A stretch of 64,000 bases of DNA from positions 1-64,000 of the forward strand of contig NZ_JAKIKW010000012.1 in the NCBI RefSeq assembly GCF_023283945.1, written 5' to 3'. The translations under genes were made by a program, and so were the position numbers. This document shows, piece by piece, positions 8,840 through 18,010 of the stretch (positions within the stretch are counted from its first letter, which is position 1; every line of letters begins with the position of its first letter). The DNA comes from Shewanella gelidimarina (lineage in GTDB: Bacteria > Pseudomonadota > Gammaproteobacteria > Enterobacterales > Shewanellaceae). The notes beneath the pieces are model-generated. The model saw only the letters and a list, made by a program, of their open reading frames with translations, made no database searches and was not told the origin of the DNA.

Positions 8840-9535
8840 ATGCTAGACATTATTGATTTTTCTCTGAGCTTTGGTGATAAAAAAGCGTTGGATTCAATTT
8901 GCCTATCTATTGAGTCTGGCGAAAAGGTCGCCATCATTGGCAGCTCAGGTTCAGGGAAATCTACGCTTATTCGTTATATCTATGAGCAGCTGCAGGGAAG
9001 CGCGGCATATTGTTCCCAGCAACAGGGCTTAGTCGAGAGCTTAAGTGTATTTCATAATATTTATATGGGAGCACTAGGCAGAAATGCTGCAGTCTATAAT
9101 CTTTTTAACCTAGCATTTCCCTTTAAAAAACCACTTCAAGAAGTAACAACCATTGCTAACTCTTTAGCGCTAGACTGTCCAATATCCCAGACGGTTTCTC
9201 AGTTATCAGGTGGACAACGTCAGCGCACTGCGGTTGGTAGAGCTATATATCAAAAGATGCCTATTTTCATTGGTGACGAGCCTTTCTCTGCTTTAGATCC
9301 TGTTATGGGTAAGCGGCTGATAAGTTTAGTATTACAACAGCACCAGAGCGTCATTATGGTATTGCATGATATGGATATGGCGTTGCAACATTTTGATAGA
9401 GTCATTGGTTTGCGTGACGGAAAAAAGTGTATAGATACTTGTGCCTCTGGGCTGAGTGCTGAGATGTTGCAAGCGTTCTATGAAGGCTCAAGCATTGATA
9501 CTGACGAAGCTTTAGGATCGGATACCATTGCCTGA
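8840..9535 (+). CDS. ABC transporter ATP-binding protein (PhnC-like)
   Basis: This is a compact ATPase of about 231 residues with Walker A GSSGSGKST (near residue 35), Q-loop CSQQQGLV, signature LSGGQRQR, Walker B IFIGDEP and switch His VLHDMD. The ATG at 8840 is taken as the start; a TTG sits one codon earlier, immediately after the stop of the binding-protein gene. It powers the two-domain permease encoded next, which it overlaps by 8 bp if the TTG start of that gene is used. Confidence 0.88.
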   Translation: MLDIIDFSLSFGDKKALDSICLSIESGEKVAIIGSSGSGKSTLIRYIYEQLQGSAAYCSQQQGLVESLSVFHNIYMGALGRNAAVYNLFNLAFPFKKPLQEVTTIANSLALDCPISQTVSQLSGGQRQRTAVGRAIYQKMPIFIGDEPFSALDPVMGKRLISLVLQQHQSVIMVLHDMDMALQHFDRVIGLRDGKKCIDTCASGLSAEMLQAFYEGSSIDTDEALGSDTIA

Positions 9536-11051
9536 TCTTGTCAGAATGAGTTCAATTCCACGTCATGCTTTTTTTGGCTATTGGCAGAAAGTAACGCTGA
9601 TTTTGCTTGGTGTTACCATGGCATGCTTTTACTGGGCTGACACGGAAATTATAGCGTTAGAACCGTGGAGCGAATTGCAGCGTATAGCCCTAGGATTCCT
9701 TTCACCAGATTTTTTAGCGACCGAATATTTATTGGAAGCGGTTTGGCAAACGATTAGTTTTGCTTTACTCGGCGTGGCGGCAGGATTGTTATTAGGTGCT
9801 CCCGTGGCATTGTTTTATAATAAGCCTCTAGTCGCAGCCGCTTGTGCCTTTATTCGCTCGATTCATGAATTATTTTGGGCGTTATTATTTCTGCAAGTGT
9901 TCGGCTTATCCCCCTTAACAGGCGTGCTTGCTATTGCCTTACCCTATGGCGCTACATTTGCTAGAGTCTTTAGCGATATTTTACAGCAAGCCCCTGTGTA
10001 TACATTGCAAAATTTACCGGCGAATACCGATAAAGTCAGCCGCTACATATATGGCCGTTTCGCCCACGTAATGAATGAAATTAAAGCTTACGTGCGTTAC
10101 CGTTTTGAATGTGCGTTAAGAAGTAGCGCGATACTTGGCTTTGTCGGAATGCCCACATTAGGCTTTTATTTAGAGTCGGCTTTCAGGCAAGGGCATTATC
10201 ACCAAGGCGCAGCGCTGCTTATTCTGTTTATTATCATGATCGGGTCTATACCTTATTGGTGTAGAGCTAAATTGTTACCTTTGTATTTTATTGCCGCGGT
10301 ATGGTTGTTACCTGATATCACCACTATTGACGGCTCACTCGTTTGGCGCTTTTTAAGTGATGATATTTTACCACCCATGTTTCAAAGTCATAGCATAGAC
10401 CTGTTGTTTAACGATAAGTGGCGCCTATTTGCACAATGGTTGTATGACATTGTTACAGAGCAAGCACTTCCCGGTATTTTAGCGACCGTGTTGCTTGCCG
10501 TTGCGGCGCTAGGCTTTAGTTATCTGTTGGCATTGCTGATGACAACATTCAGTTTTAAGCCATTGACGGGTGCGTTTATCACTAGACTCAACAATTTTAT
10601 CTTACTTATTTTAAGATCGATACCTGAGTACATTTTGGCCTATATTTTTATGCTGTTGCTGGGACCCTCTATGTTGCCGGCAATCATAGCGTTAGCGATT
10701 CATAATGGTGCCTTAGTTGCCTATTTAACCGCTCGACAAAGCTCTACCACCACATTTAGCCAGCATTTTAATGGCAAGATTGATGGCTATGCATATGACA
10801 TATTACCGCGAATATATCCAAATATGATGGCGTTACTGTTTTATCGGTTTGAAGTTATTCTTAGAGAAACAGCTATTTTGGGAATGTTAGGCGTTGCTAC
10901 GTTAGGCTTTTATATTGATAGCAACTTTTCCGAAATACGCTTTAATGGGGCGCTAGTGCTGATAGGTGCGACGGCTTTACTTAATATTTTAATTGATATA
11001 GCGAGTCGTAAACTGCTGGTTAATGGGTCGCTCTCACATAAACCTTGTTAA
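9528..11051 (+). CDS. ABC transporter permease, two fused PhnE-like halves
   Basis: The 507-residue membrane protein contains two homologous permease units. Each ends in a similar block: ECALRSSAILGFVGMPTLGFYLES in the first half and RFEVILRETAILGMLGVATLGFYIDS in the second. About 10-12 membrane segments are visible. Most PhnE permeases are half this size and act as dimers, so here both halves are in one chain. The start is either TTG at 9528 (overlapping the ATPase gene) or ATG at 9546. It is the last gene of the operon and a strong terminator follows. Confidence 0.85.
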   Translation: MPDLVRMSSIPRHAFFGYWQKVTLILLGVTMACFYWADTEIIALEPWSELQRIALGFLSPDFLATEYLLEAVWQTISFALLGVAAGLLLGAPVALFYNKPLVAAACAFIRSIHELFWALLFLQVFGLSPLTGVLAIALPYGATFARVFSDILQQAPVYTLQNLPANTDKVSRYIYGRFAHVMNEIKAYVRYRFECALRSSAILGFVGMPTLGFYLESAFRQGHYHQGAALLILFIIMIGSIPYWCRAKLLPLYFIAAVWLLPDITTIDGSLVWRFLSDDILPPMFQSHSIDLLFNDKWRLFAQWLYDIVTEQALPGILATVLLAVAALGFSYLLALLMTTFSFKPLTGAFITRLNNFILLILRSIPEYILAYIFMLLLGPSMLPAIIALAIHNGALVAYLTARQSSTTTFSQHFNGKIDGYAYDILPRIYPNMMALLFYRFEVILRETAILGMLGVATLGFYIDSNFSEIRFNGALVLIGATALLNILIDIASRKLLVNGSLSHKPC

Positions 11052-11087
11052 ATCACCGTATAGAGTGAACTCATATACGGTGATTTT
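11050..11087 (+). terminator. Terminator of the ABC transporter operon
   Basis: Perfect 13-bp arms AAATCACCGTATA (11050-11062) and TATACGGTGATTT (11074-11086) end in TTTT, directly after the permease stop codon. Confidence 0.8.
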
Positions 11088-11143
11088 GAACCTGACAGAT
11101 TATTAACGAATAGAATCTCAGCCTGTGGGCTATTAGTATATTG

Positions 11144-11488
11144 TTAGTTGAATATTTTGCGCGGGTGTCTTCTATAGATGATGCCGTTGCCACACCATGC
11201 GGCAAATAGTGTAAACGCGACAACACTAGACATAATAATGCTTAGGCGGTACCAAGGAGCCTCAGCCACAATGCGCGCCTGTACATATTCAAAACCACTT
11301 GTTCCCCAAACCAGAAAGGCGGAGACGATAAGGGCAAGCTGTAAAAGTCGAGTCATCCAAGTTGCTCGTATAAAGAGTAATACCGGTGCCAATGCAGAGG
11401 CTATGCAGACTTCGTTTTGACCAAATCGAAGAAAATGTGCGCCGAGCAGTAAATACGCAACACTGATAAAAAGAATACGCCACCACAT
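11144..11488 (-). CDS. Small hypothetical inner-membrane protein
   Basis: The 114-residue protein is made almost entirely of hydrophobic helices, about four of them (residues 3-20, 27-43, 47-64 and 82-102), with a basic C-terminal tail YRRHPRKIFN. This places the C-terminus in the cytoplasm by the positive-inside rule. I do not recognise the family. The gene stands alone between the ABC operon terminator and the acidic secreted protein gene. Confidence 0.6.
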   Translation of the reverse strand: MWWRILFISVAYLLLGAHFLRFGQNEVCIASALAPVLLFIRATWMTRLLQLALIVSAFLVWGTSGFEYVQARIVAEAPWYRLSIIMSSVVAFTLFAAWCGNGIIYRRHPRKIFN

Positions 11489-11694
11489 AGAGATATACCT
11501 TATTGTCCATAAATAGCCTGTAAGGATAAGGTAAAATCAAACAAGTATTCTATAGGTGGCTTCACAAATATAGGATTAATGCTTACTGGCATCAGTAATA
11601 GAGGTGTGATTATGTGCGTCAAAGCACAACTCTATCTACCTTGATTGTTGGTTGTAGCAAGCTGGTCTGTTAAGAGCAGCTTGCCCATTCAATG

Positions 11695-12432
11695 CTATTT
11701 GATATTGTCTAAAGCAGATTTAAGCTTTTGTTTATCTTCTTTGCTGAGGTTTGCGTGACTAATTAAGCTAAGAATATGTTCAGCACTTGCCTCATCGTCA
11801 TCGTCATCCTCATCCTCAAAGATAACAAAACCAGCGTGTTGATCACTATCAGCAAATCGCATGACTTCAAGCTCAGAGATCTGCTCGGCAATAATCTCTA
11901 TATCATCTGAAAGGGATTCAATATGTATTTCAAATTCGCCTTCATTTTGTTCGAATAGTTTTTCGAGTTCTAGGGCTTTCGCTTCAAGTTCACCCGATTT
12001 CGATTCGATTTTTATCACATGAGCTTCGATTTGCGCTGTTTTCCCATCGAGTTGTTTATACAGTTTTTCCAATTTAATCTTAATCGCCTTATCTTGTTCG
12101 GCGTTAACAACAGAAAGATTGTTTTTAGAGTGCAGTTGCATACGTGACAACAGGCGAGTTAGCGGTGCTTGAGTAGTTTTTGGGAGTTCACTTAATTTAG
12201 CCTTTATCACATCTTGATCTTCTAACTCTTGTGCGGTGAATGCTAAGTCATGCTGCTTGCCGTTTGTTTTAACCGTAACATGGGTAATATCATTTTCATC
12301 GGTTTCTATTTGGGTGCTAAATTCTCTGTCTTTATTGTCGACTACATTCATTTGTGTCGGTGCAGCTAATAAGCTGGTTGGCAAGGCTAAACCGCAGGTT
12401 AATAATGCGCATACTAATAAGTTATTTTTCAT
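11695..12432 (-). CDS. Secreted acidic coiled-coil protein under a sigma-54 promoter
   Basis: The product has about 245 residues starting at the ATG whose complement is 12430-12432, preceded by an AGAGAAGA ribosome-binding site. A longer open frame without a signal peptide begins at 12486 and is less likely. It has a signal peptide (MKNNLLVCALLTCGLALPTSLLAAP), a central coiled coil rich in Glu/Lys heptads, and a very acidic stretch with six consecutive Asp or Glu. No known domain is recognised. It is divergent from a sensor kinase/NtrC-like regulator pair, and a near-consensus -24/-12 promoter lies 90-105 bp upstream. It is therefore probably the output of that pair. Confidence 0.72.
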   Translation of the reverse strand: MKNNLLVCALLTCGLALPTSLLAAPTQMNVVDNKDREFSTQIETDENDITHVTVKTNGKQHDLAFTAQELEDQDVIKAKLSELPKTTQAPLTRLLSRMQLHSKNNLSVVNAEQDKAIKIKLEKLYKQLDGKTAQIEAHVIKIESKSGELEAKALELEKLFEQNEGEFEIHIESLSDDIEIIAEQISELEVMRFADSDQHAGFVIFEDEDDDDDEASAEHILSLISHANLSKEDKQKLKSALDNIK

Positions 12433-12520
12433 AATGTCTTCTCTATTGCCATAATGCATTGATGTGTTTGGATCTAACGCAGCCACTTAACGGTACGTTC
12501 CCTCTATTCTCAGTAGGTAT

Positions 12521-12536
12521 TGCGAGTATCGTGCCA
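12521..12536 (-). promoter_or_regulatory. Sigma-54 (-24/-12) promoter
   Basis: Read on the minus strand this is TGGCACGATACTCGCA. The consensus is TGGCACG-N4-TTGCA, so only one conserved base differs (TTGC to TCGC), and the GG-to-GC spacing is the required 10 bases. It points to the acidic secreted protein gene, giving a leader of roughly 80 nt. An NtrC-type activator is encoded about 1.9 kb away on the other strand. Confidence 0.72.
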
Positions 12537-12780
12537 ACTCATAACAATGCGCTTTTAGCGGGGGCCTCGGCGGAAATAATCTGTTAACCCATTAAAGAAC
12601 AACAAAATAACCCTATTTGGGCATATGACTTCCTCAAATAAGGATATTGTGCTTAAACGTGCTAGGGTTTAAATCAACTACTCTGGTCAATACCGTTCTT
12701 GAAAGAGCGTGTTACAGGGCGTTAGCTGATATTTGAAAGCTGGTATTAAACTTGTATAGCTATAGAAACTAATAATAAAG

Positions 12781-12805
12781 GCCTCAATCTAAAGTGTATT
12801 GAGGC
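12781..12805 (+). repeat. Hairpin in the leader of the kinase gene
   Basis: GCCTCAAT (12781-12788) and ATTGAGGC (12798-12805) form an 8-bp perfect stem with a 9-nt loop, ending 17 bp before the kinase ATG. There is no T run, so it is not a standard terminator. It could be an operator or an mRNA structure. A TTG in-frame with the kinase lies within its right arm. Confidence 0.5.
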
Positions 12806-12822
12806 AGATAAAAGAGTCGATT

Positions 12823-14394
12823 ATGTCTATTAAACGTTATGTCTTTCTGTTGTTCGGAGCACTTATTCTTATGCTGGCGATAAGCCAGCTTTTTGTGGCT
12901 CAGTATTTTAAAACTCAACTGCAACAAGAGTTAGAACAAAGCTCAAAATCACTGTCTAAAAGTTTAGTCAGCGTGGTGATCCAAAGAGCGTCCGATATCG
13001 ACAGTTGGGATTTTGAACCAGCAGACTCAAATGAATTAGTGACGGAGCTTGAAGACAATAAAGAATTTGTCGCCGAGCTTGATGAAGAAATTGCAGATCT
13101 AGAACAAGAGATAGATAACCTTGCACAATCGCTGGTAGAGATAAGTGTCGATAAGAGCACATCAGCACTGGCTGGCAATGACTACCAAAAACATCAATTG
13201 GCAATACAAGAGAAGGTTCAAGCACTGTTGGTAAAAGAGCGGCGTTATATGGAGGATGAACGAGAGAACTTGCAGCAACTGAAGCAAAAGGCGGCTAAAG
13301 AGTATCAATTGAGGGTGGAGGAGAGTCTTGAAAACTTTGAGATCCATACTGATGATTGGTTGCAAGCGGGCCGGGTGTTGATCGTTGATGGAGATGAAAA
13401 GGACGGCATGCTCATCCGTGAAGAGCGCAGTATTGAATTGCCTAGTCAAGGCGCGAATCATCTGCTTGAGCGCTTTAGTGAGTCAGTATTGTTTGTCATA
13501 TTACTGACCAGTGTGATGGCTCTTATCCTCGCATATTGGTTAAGTCATCACGTTACCGAGCCTTTAAGTGAACTCGCTGTGGGCCATCAAAAATTGGGTG
13601 AAGGTAAATTTGGTATACAGTTAAGAGAGCAGGGCGTTAAGGAGCTTAAACTGATAATGAAGGGCTTTAACCGCATGAGCCAAGCATTGGAAAGTTGGAA
13701 GAAAAAAGAGCAGCAGATGTCTCAACAGCAACATCTTGCAGATCTCGGCCAAATTACACGGGGTATCGCTCACAGCTTAAGAAATCCGCTGCATACTCTT
13801 GGTTTGCTGTCGGAGCAAAGTATCTACACTGAGTCACAAAGTGAGCGTGAAGCGGTAAACCAAAAGATGCAAAAGAAGATTGCCCTAATGGATAAGAGCA
13901 TTCAATCACTACTGACTCTTTCAAGCCATGAGGTGCTAAGAGACACACTAGTGCCACTTAACGCCATCGTACAAGACATTCTGTTAGAGCTGTCGATCTC
14001 TGGCCTCAAGCCCAATGTGATTTTTGATGCAAACAAAATAGTGGCTGTTTACGGTGCCGAATCAGAGTTAAGAAGCATCGTGCATGCGGTATTGGTCAAT
14101 GCCGTTGAAGCAGATACTAAGCAGATTAAAATTGAACTTAACCAGTCTGAGCATGAAAAATATGTCGTGATCACTGATTGGGGTAAAGGCATTGAGCCTG
14201 CGATTAAAAGCCAAATGTTTAAACCGCATATAACCACAAAATCAGAAGGCTCGGGTATGGGGATTTACATCGCAAAACGCCTTATTGAGAGCCACTACAA
14301 CGGTGATATTTGCTATCAAGACAATCCAGAAGGTGGAACCATCGCCACTATTCTATTTATCGAACAACAGCCTAGTCAGAAGGAACACTATTGA
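12823..14394 (+). CDS. Sensor histidine kinase with periplasmic coiled coil (NtrB-like)
   Basis: The protein has about 523 residues from the ATG at 12823. It has membrane segment 1 at about 6-28, then a periplasmic region of about 180 residues dominated by Glu/Gln-rich coiled coil, membrane segment 2 (VLFVILLTSVMALILAYWL), and a HAMP domain. The phospho-acceptor helix has IAHSLRNPLHTL (His in the H box), and the ATPase domain ends in GSGMGIYIAKRL. The missing PAS domain and long coiled-coil sensor set it apart from true NtrB. The stop overlaps the ATG of the regulator gene (TGATG), so the two are translationally coupled. Confidence 0.85.
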   Translation: MSIKRYVFLLFGALILMLAISQLFVAQYFKTQLQQELEQSSKSLSKSLVSVVIQRASDIDSWDFEPADSNELVTELEDNKEFVAELDEEIADLEQEIDNLAQSLVEISVDKSTSALAGNDYQKHQLAIQEKVQALLVKERRYMEDERENLQQLKQKAAKEYQLRVEESLENFEIHTDDWLQAGRVLIVDGDEKDGMLIREERSIELPSQGANHLLERFSESVLFVILLTSVMALILAYWLSHHVTEPLSELAVGHQKLGEGKFGIQLREQGVKELKLIMKGFNRMSQALESWKKKEQQMSQQQHLADLGQITRGIAHSLRNPLHTLGLLSEQSIYTESQSEREAVNQKMQKKIALMDKSIQSLLTLSSHEVLRDTLVPLNAIVQDILLELSISGLKPNVIFDANKIVAVYGAESELRSIVHAVLVNAVEADTKQIKIELNQSEHEKYVVITDWGKGIEPAIKSQMFKPHITTKSEGSGMGIYIAKRLIESHYNGDICYQDNPEGGTIATILFIEQQPSQKEHY

Positions 14395-15746
14395 TGAGCC
14401 AGCAGCCTTTTCATATTTTAGTGGTAGAAGATGAGCCCGATCAACGCTCGCTTATTTGTCAAATGCTGACAGCAAACAATTACGTTGTCAGTGAAGCTGA
14501 CAGTGTCGAACAGGCTATTTTGTTACTGAAAAAGAGTGTACCCGATCTCATATTTTCAGACTGGAAACTTGGTCAATTGACCGGTATGGATCTGCTAACG
14601 TATGTAAGGCGAGAGCATGCAGAGCTAGGGTTTATTATTGCGACAGCCTACGGAACCATTACTCACGCAGTAGACGCGATGCAGGCTGGCGCAGATGATT
14701 ACCTGTCCAAGCCTTATCAGCGTCAATCATTGTTCATGGCCATTGATAAAGTGGCTAAGTCACTTAAGCTAAAACAGCATAATAGGCGTTTAGCGTCGGA
14801 ACTTTCACAGCAACAGGAACTGGTGGGTTTAGTCGGAAAAGCCCCTTGCATGCAAAAGGTTTATACACGGGTGCAGCGAGTCAGCGCTACTGATGCCACA
14901 GTGTTAATTGGGGGTGAAAGCGGCACAGGTAAAGAGCTTGCTGCAAGAGCTTTATATCAACTGTCGCAAAGACATCATAAACCTTTTGTCGCCATCAATT
15001 GCGGTGCAATCCCCGAAAGCTTGGCTGAGTCTGAGTTGTTTGGTGCAGAGAAAGGAGCGTTCACCGGAGCAACTATCCAAAAAATCGGTAAACTCGAAGC
15101 CGCAAATGGCGGCACCATCTTCTTAGATGAAATCGGTGATTTACCTTTATTGCAGCAAACGAAGTTACTCCGTTTTTTGCAAGAGGGGGTCATTTCTCGC
15201 TTAGGCCAAAATGGTGAAATCAAGCTGGATGTTAGAGTTATCGCGGCAACCCATCGAGATTTACCTACCGAGGTGGCAGAAGGGCGATTTAGAGAAGATC
15301 TGTATTACAGGCTTAATGTTGTCCCTATCCATATGCCGCCACTAAGGGAACGCCAGGAGGATATTGGTAGGTTGGTTGAGCACTTTTTAAAACTTCACAG
15401 TAGCCAGTACAAAGTGGCATTACCTAAATTGACACCGATGACATTAAAGCAGCTATTAGATCATTCATGGCCTGGAAATGTGAGGGAACTGGCGAATCGA
15501 ATCGAACGCTTTGTCTTACTAGGCGATGAAGACGAGATGGTCGATGAGTTAGCTTGTCAGCCTAAGCCACTTAATACCAGTCAATTTTCATTGCCTGAAC
15601 AAGGGCTCGAATGGGAGGTATTTGAAAAAGATTGTTTGGAACAGGCAATGGATAAACATCAAGGTAATCGTACTAAAGCCGCTAAATTCTTGGGACTGAG
15701 CTATAAAGCTTTCCTGTATCGATTAGAAAAATATCAATTGGTGTAA
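14394..15746 (+). CDS. Sigma-54-dependent NtrC-family response regulator
   Basis: The protein has about 450 residues, starting at the ATG that overlaps the kinase stop. The receiver domain (about 1-120) has phospho-Asp in FSDWKLGQLTG. The AAA+ domain (about 145-310) has Walker A GESGTGKE, the sigma-54 contact loop GAFTGA, Walker B GGTIFLDEIGD and the R-finger region. A Fis-type helix-turn-helix (GNRTKAAKFLGLSYKAFLYRLEKY) lies at the C-terminus. It opens sigma-54 promoters after phosphorylation. The best local target is the promoter at 12521-12536. Confidence 0.9.
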   Translation: MSQQPFHILVVEDEPDQRSLICQMLTANNYVVSEADSVEQAILLLKKSVPDLIFSDWKLGQLTGMDLLTYVRREHAELGFIIATAYGTITHAVDAMQAGADDYLSKPYQRQSLFMAIDKVAKSLKLKQHNRRLASELSQQQELVGLVGKAPCMQKVYTRVQRVSATDATVLIGGESGTGKELAARALYQLSQRHHKPFVAINCGAIPESLAESELFGAEKGAFTGATIQKIGKLEAANGGTIFLDEIGDLPLLQQTKLLRFLQEGVISRLGQNGEIKLDVRVIAATHRDLPTEVAEGRFREDLYYRLNVVPIHMPPLRERQEDIGRLVEHFLKLHSSQYKVALPKLTPMTLKQLLDHSWPGNVRELANRIERFVLLGDEDEMVDELACQPKPLNTSQFSLPEQGLEWEVFEKDCLEQAMDKHQGNRTKAAKFLGLSYKAFLYRLEKYQLV

Positions 15747-15785
15747 GTTCGTGTCCATTTATATTAATGGTTTAAAATGTCACCT

Positions 15786-15811
15786 CCCTGTGAATATTGA
15801 TAATCACAGGG
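15786..15811 (+). terminator. Possible terminator after the two-component operon
   Basis: CCCTGTGA (15786-15793) and TCACAGGG (15804-15811) form an 8-bp stem, but only a weak T-rich tail follows (GTTATTAATT). The rest of the 15747-16616 gap shows only the tandem repeat and leader listed separately, plus AT-rich DNA. Confidence 0.45.
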
Positions 15812-15940
15812 GTTATTAATTGATGCGGTTTTAATTTCATTCCTTAACCAAGACTTAATGCAATGTTAATTAAAACTTAATTTAATCAGGCGGGTGTACG
15901 GTTACTTTGTTGCGACAGCTGTCAATTGAATGGAATCTGG

Positions 15941-15964
15941 TAATATGATAATATGATAATATGA
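15941..15964. repeat. Three tandem copies of an 8-bp unit
   Basis: TAATATGA occurs three times without gaps at 15941-15948, 15949-15956 and 15957-15964, in AT-rich non-coding DNA. The copy number could vary by slippage. Confidence 0.8.
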
Positions 15965-16378
15965 TGTAGATTAGTCTATTTTACATTGACATATACGTTG
16001 TTAGGATTATAATCCAGCTCAAATAAATGACATCAGGACATTCTATGGACTCCGACAGTTTAAAGGGAACTTGCCGAGGCAATATAAGTTATTTTGGAGA
16101 TGGTTTTTAATAAAACAATAGTGTTTTATTAAGAGCCCTCTTTTGATTTTTACTTTTCGCTTCAAACACTCCCCAATATTGATTATTCCACCTTGCATTA
16201 ACTGCCCTTTGTGACAGTAATGGTCGTTTTGCAATACTATATAAAGCTCAGCTTTGTGATGTGCTAAATCATTGTTTGGTATGGTTATCTGGTTAGTCTG
16301 TGAGACTTTTAATCCTTTGTGAATTAAGGCTTTGCTTTAATCTGCTTCTATTTTATAGCGATAGTTTAGGAACGTATT

Positions 16379-16435
16379 ATGGAAAATGAAATCCCTCCGA
16401 GTAGAGAAAACAGTGACGGTGGAAAAGTATGGTAA
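16379..16435 (+). CDS. Possible 18-codon leader peptide upstream of mgtE
   Basis: An ATG at 16379 is preceded by AGGA seven bases upstream. It opens an 18-codon frame encoding MENEIPPSRENSDGGKVW before TAA. The peptide is acidic near its start and has a Pro-Pro pair. It lies 181 bp before the mgtE start, in an otherwise gene-free leader. Salmonella mgtL, upstream of mgtA, is a short acidic/proline-rich leader peptide that couples Mg2+ level to transporter expression. A similar role here is inference only. Confidence 0.35.
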   Translation: MENEIPPSRENSDGGKVW

Positions 16436-16616
16436 TAGTTAATATATAAATTGTTTATCCTACTGCCTATTTACATCCCACCTCGCTGTTTATTTCATAC
16501 TGTTTATCCATTAGTCTCAACTTAGTTAGTGCTGTTTATTTTTCAATGATAAATATCAATAGTTATTAGCTTGGGCTAAATAAAATTAACACCCTATTCT
16601 ATTGGGAGGACTAAAC

Positions 16617-17897
16617 ATGTCCAACATTACAGTAAGTGCCACAGATAGTATTAATGGTCATTTGAATTTAGACTTTGAAGTTTTTAATAACTGTAAATAT
16701 GAAGTTGATAATAAAGGCAGTATAAACAAGATTATTGATTTTATTAAAGAGCAAAATAGTACCGTTATCCAGCGCTGGCTTGAAACACTGTCTTTATTAC
16801 AATACTTTCATATTTATAATCAATTACCAGAGGTTGAAAAAAAGACTGTTATTCACCTAATGCCTAGCGGGTTTATGAGTGACATGGAAAAAATAGAGTC
16901 ACAAGCTCATCCAGTTATTGCCGTGGCGACAATCCGGCCACAGCGTTGCGTTAATGATGATATGCGGGTCAGTGAAGCGATTGAGATAATTCAGCAATCA
17001 ACAAACATCTTTGATGAGCAAGTGCTTTTTATCGTAGATGATCAGGGCTGTTATCGATCGCTCCTGGAGTTACATCAATTAGTCAAATATCAGCCATCAG
17101 TAATATTGGCTGATATTGCTGGTTGGGTGGCTCCATGTCATGTCAGCACTGATAGAGAGCTGGCTGTGGCACAGTTGCAACATAGCGAGAATGATTACTT
17201 ACCCTTAGTGGACTTTTGGGGTAAGCCCGCGGGGGTACTGCGTGCCAAAGAAGCGATGTCTGTTTTACAACAAGAGCAGACTCAAGATGTTGAAATGTTG
17301 ATGGGCATTCAGGGTACTCACGATGATACACCTTACATGCAGACAACGGTTTTGGAACATGTTCATAAGCGAATTTTCTGGATTGTCGGGTTAGCTGCAG
17401 TTGGAATTTTATCAGGTATGGTTATTCAAAGTTATGATGATGCCATCATGGCATTGACTATTTTAGCACTATACATGCCTATGGTCGCCGATACGGGGGG
17501 GAACGCAGGAAGCCAAGCTGCAACGGTGATAGTCCGCTCTATGGCACTGGGTGAGCTAAAGCTGAAAAGTTGGTGTGATGTATTGTGGAAGGAGCTACGT
17601 ATTTCACTTTTTATCGGTTTAGGCTTGGCGCTAGTCTCTTTTGGCAAAGTATTGTTTCTGTCACATAATGCTGAGTTCCCGGGTAATATAACCTTAACCA
17701 TGCTAGGGAGTGCCATTGCATTAGCGCTCTTCTTTCAGGTTGTTACTGCTACGGTGATCGGTGCTGCGTTGCCATTTGTGGCAAAGTTATGTCGGCAAGA
17801 TCCTGCGGTAGTTGCGAGCCCCGCTATCACAACCATAGTCGATGTCACCGGTCTGTTGATCTACTTTTATATTACTTCTTTGATTTTACTCAATTAA
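16617..17897 (+). CDS. mgtE: MgtE-family Mg2+ transporter
   Basis: The protein has about 426 residues. The start is the ATG at 16617 preceded by GGGAGGA; an upstream in-frame TTG lies before that ribosome-binding site and is unlikely. It has an N-terminal helical domain, a CBS-domain region (about 110-230) and five C-terminal membrane helices. The signature MVADTGGNAGSQAATVIVRSM lies in helix 2, at the ion pore. MgtE is a Mg2+-gated channel whose cytosolic domains close it when Mg2+ is high. The gene has a long leader with a possible regulatory short frame. Confidence 0.88.
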   Translation: MSNITVSATDSINGHLNLDFEVFNNCKYEVDNKGSINKIIDFIKEQNSTVIQRWLETLSLLQYFHIYNQLPEVEKKTVIHLMPSGFMSDMEKIESQAHPVIAVATIRPQRCVNDDMRVSEAIEIIQQSTNIFDEQVLFIVDDQGCYRSLLELHQLVKYQPSVILADIAGWVAPCHVSTDRELAVAQLQHSENDYLPLVDFWGKPAGVLRAKEAMSVLQQEQTQDVEMLMGIQGTHDDTPYMQTTVLEHVHKRIFWIVGLAAVGILSGMVIQSYDDAIMALTILALYMPMVADTGGNAGSQAATVIVRSMALGELKLKSWCDVLWKELRISLFIGLGLALVSFGKVLFLSHNAEFPGNITLTMLGSAIALALFFQVVTATVIGAALPFVAKLCRQDPAVVASPAITTIVDVTGLLIYFYITSLILLN

Positions 17898-18010
17898 TCC
17901 ATGACTTGTGACATCAAATTTATCTTAGGATTCAATTTGTTGTCAATCACTGCGAAAGAGTTTTTTCTTCATTTTTCACATTATATCCTGATTAGATAGG
18001 AGGACTACTT

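Noticed and set aside
12433..12486. Longer N-terminus for the acidic secreted protein
   Set aside because: It would put 18 residues before a textbook signal peptide, and the downstream ATG has the better ribosome-binding site.
16043..16234. 63-codon minus-strand frame between the two-component operon and mgtE
   Set aside because: No good ribosome-binding site, no recognisable sequence, and it lies in AT-rich leader DNA.
16240..16616. M-box (ykoK) magnesium riboswitch upstream of mgtE
   Set aside because: I looked for the conserved M-box core words and found none in the leader.
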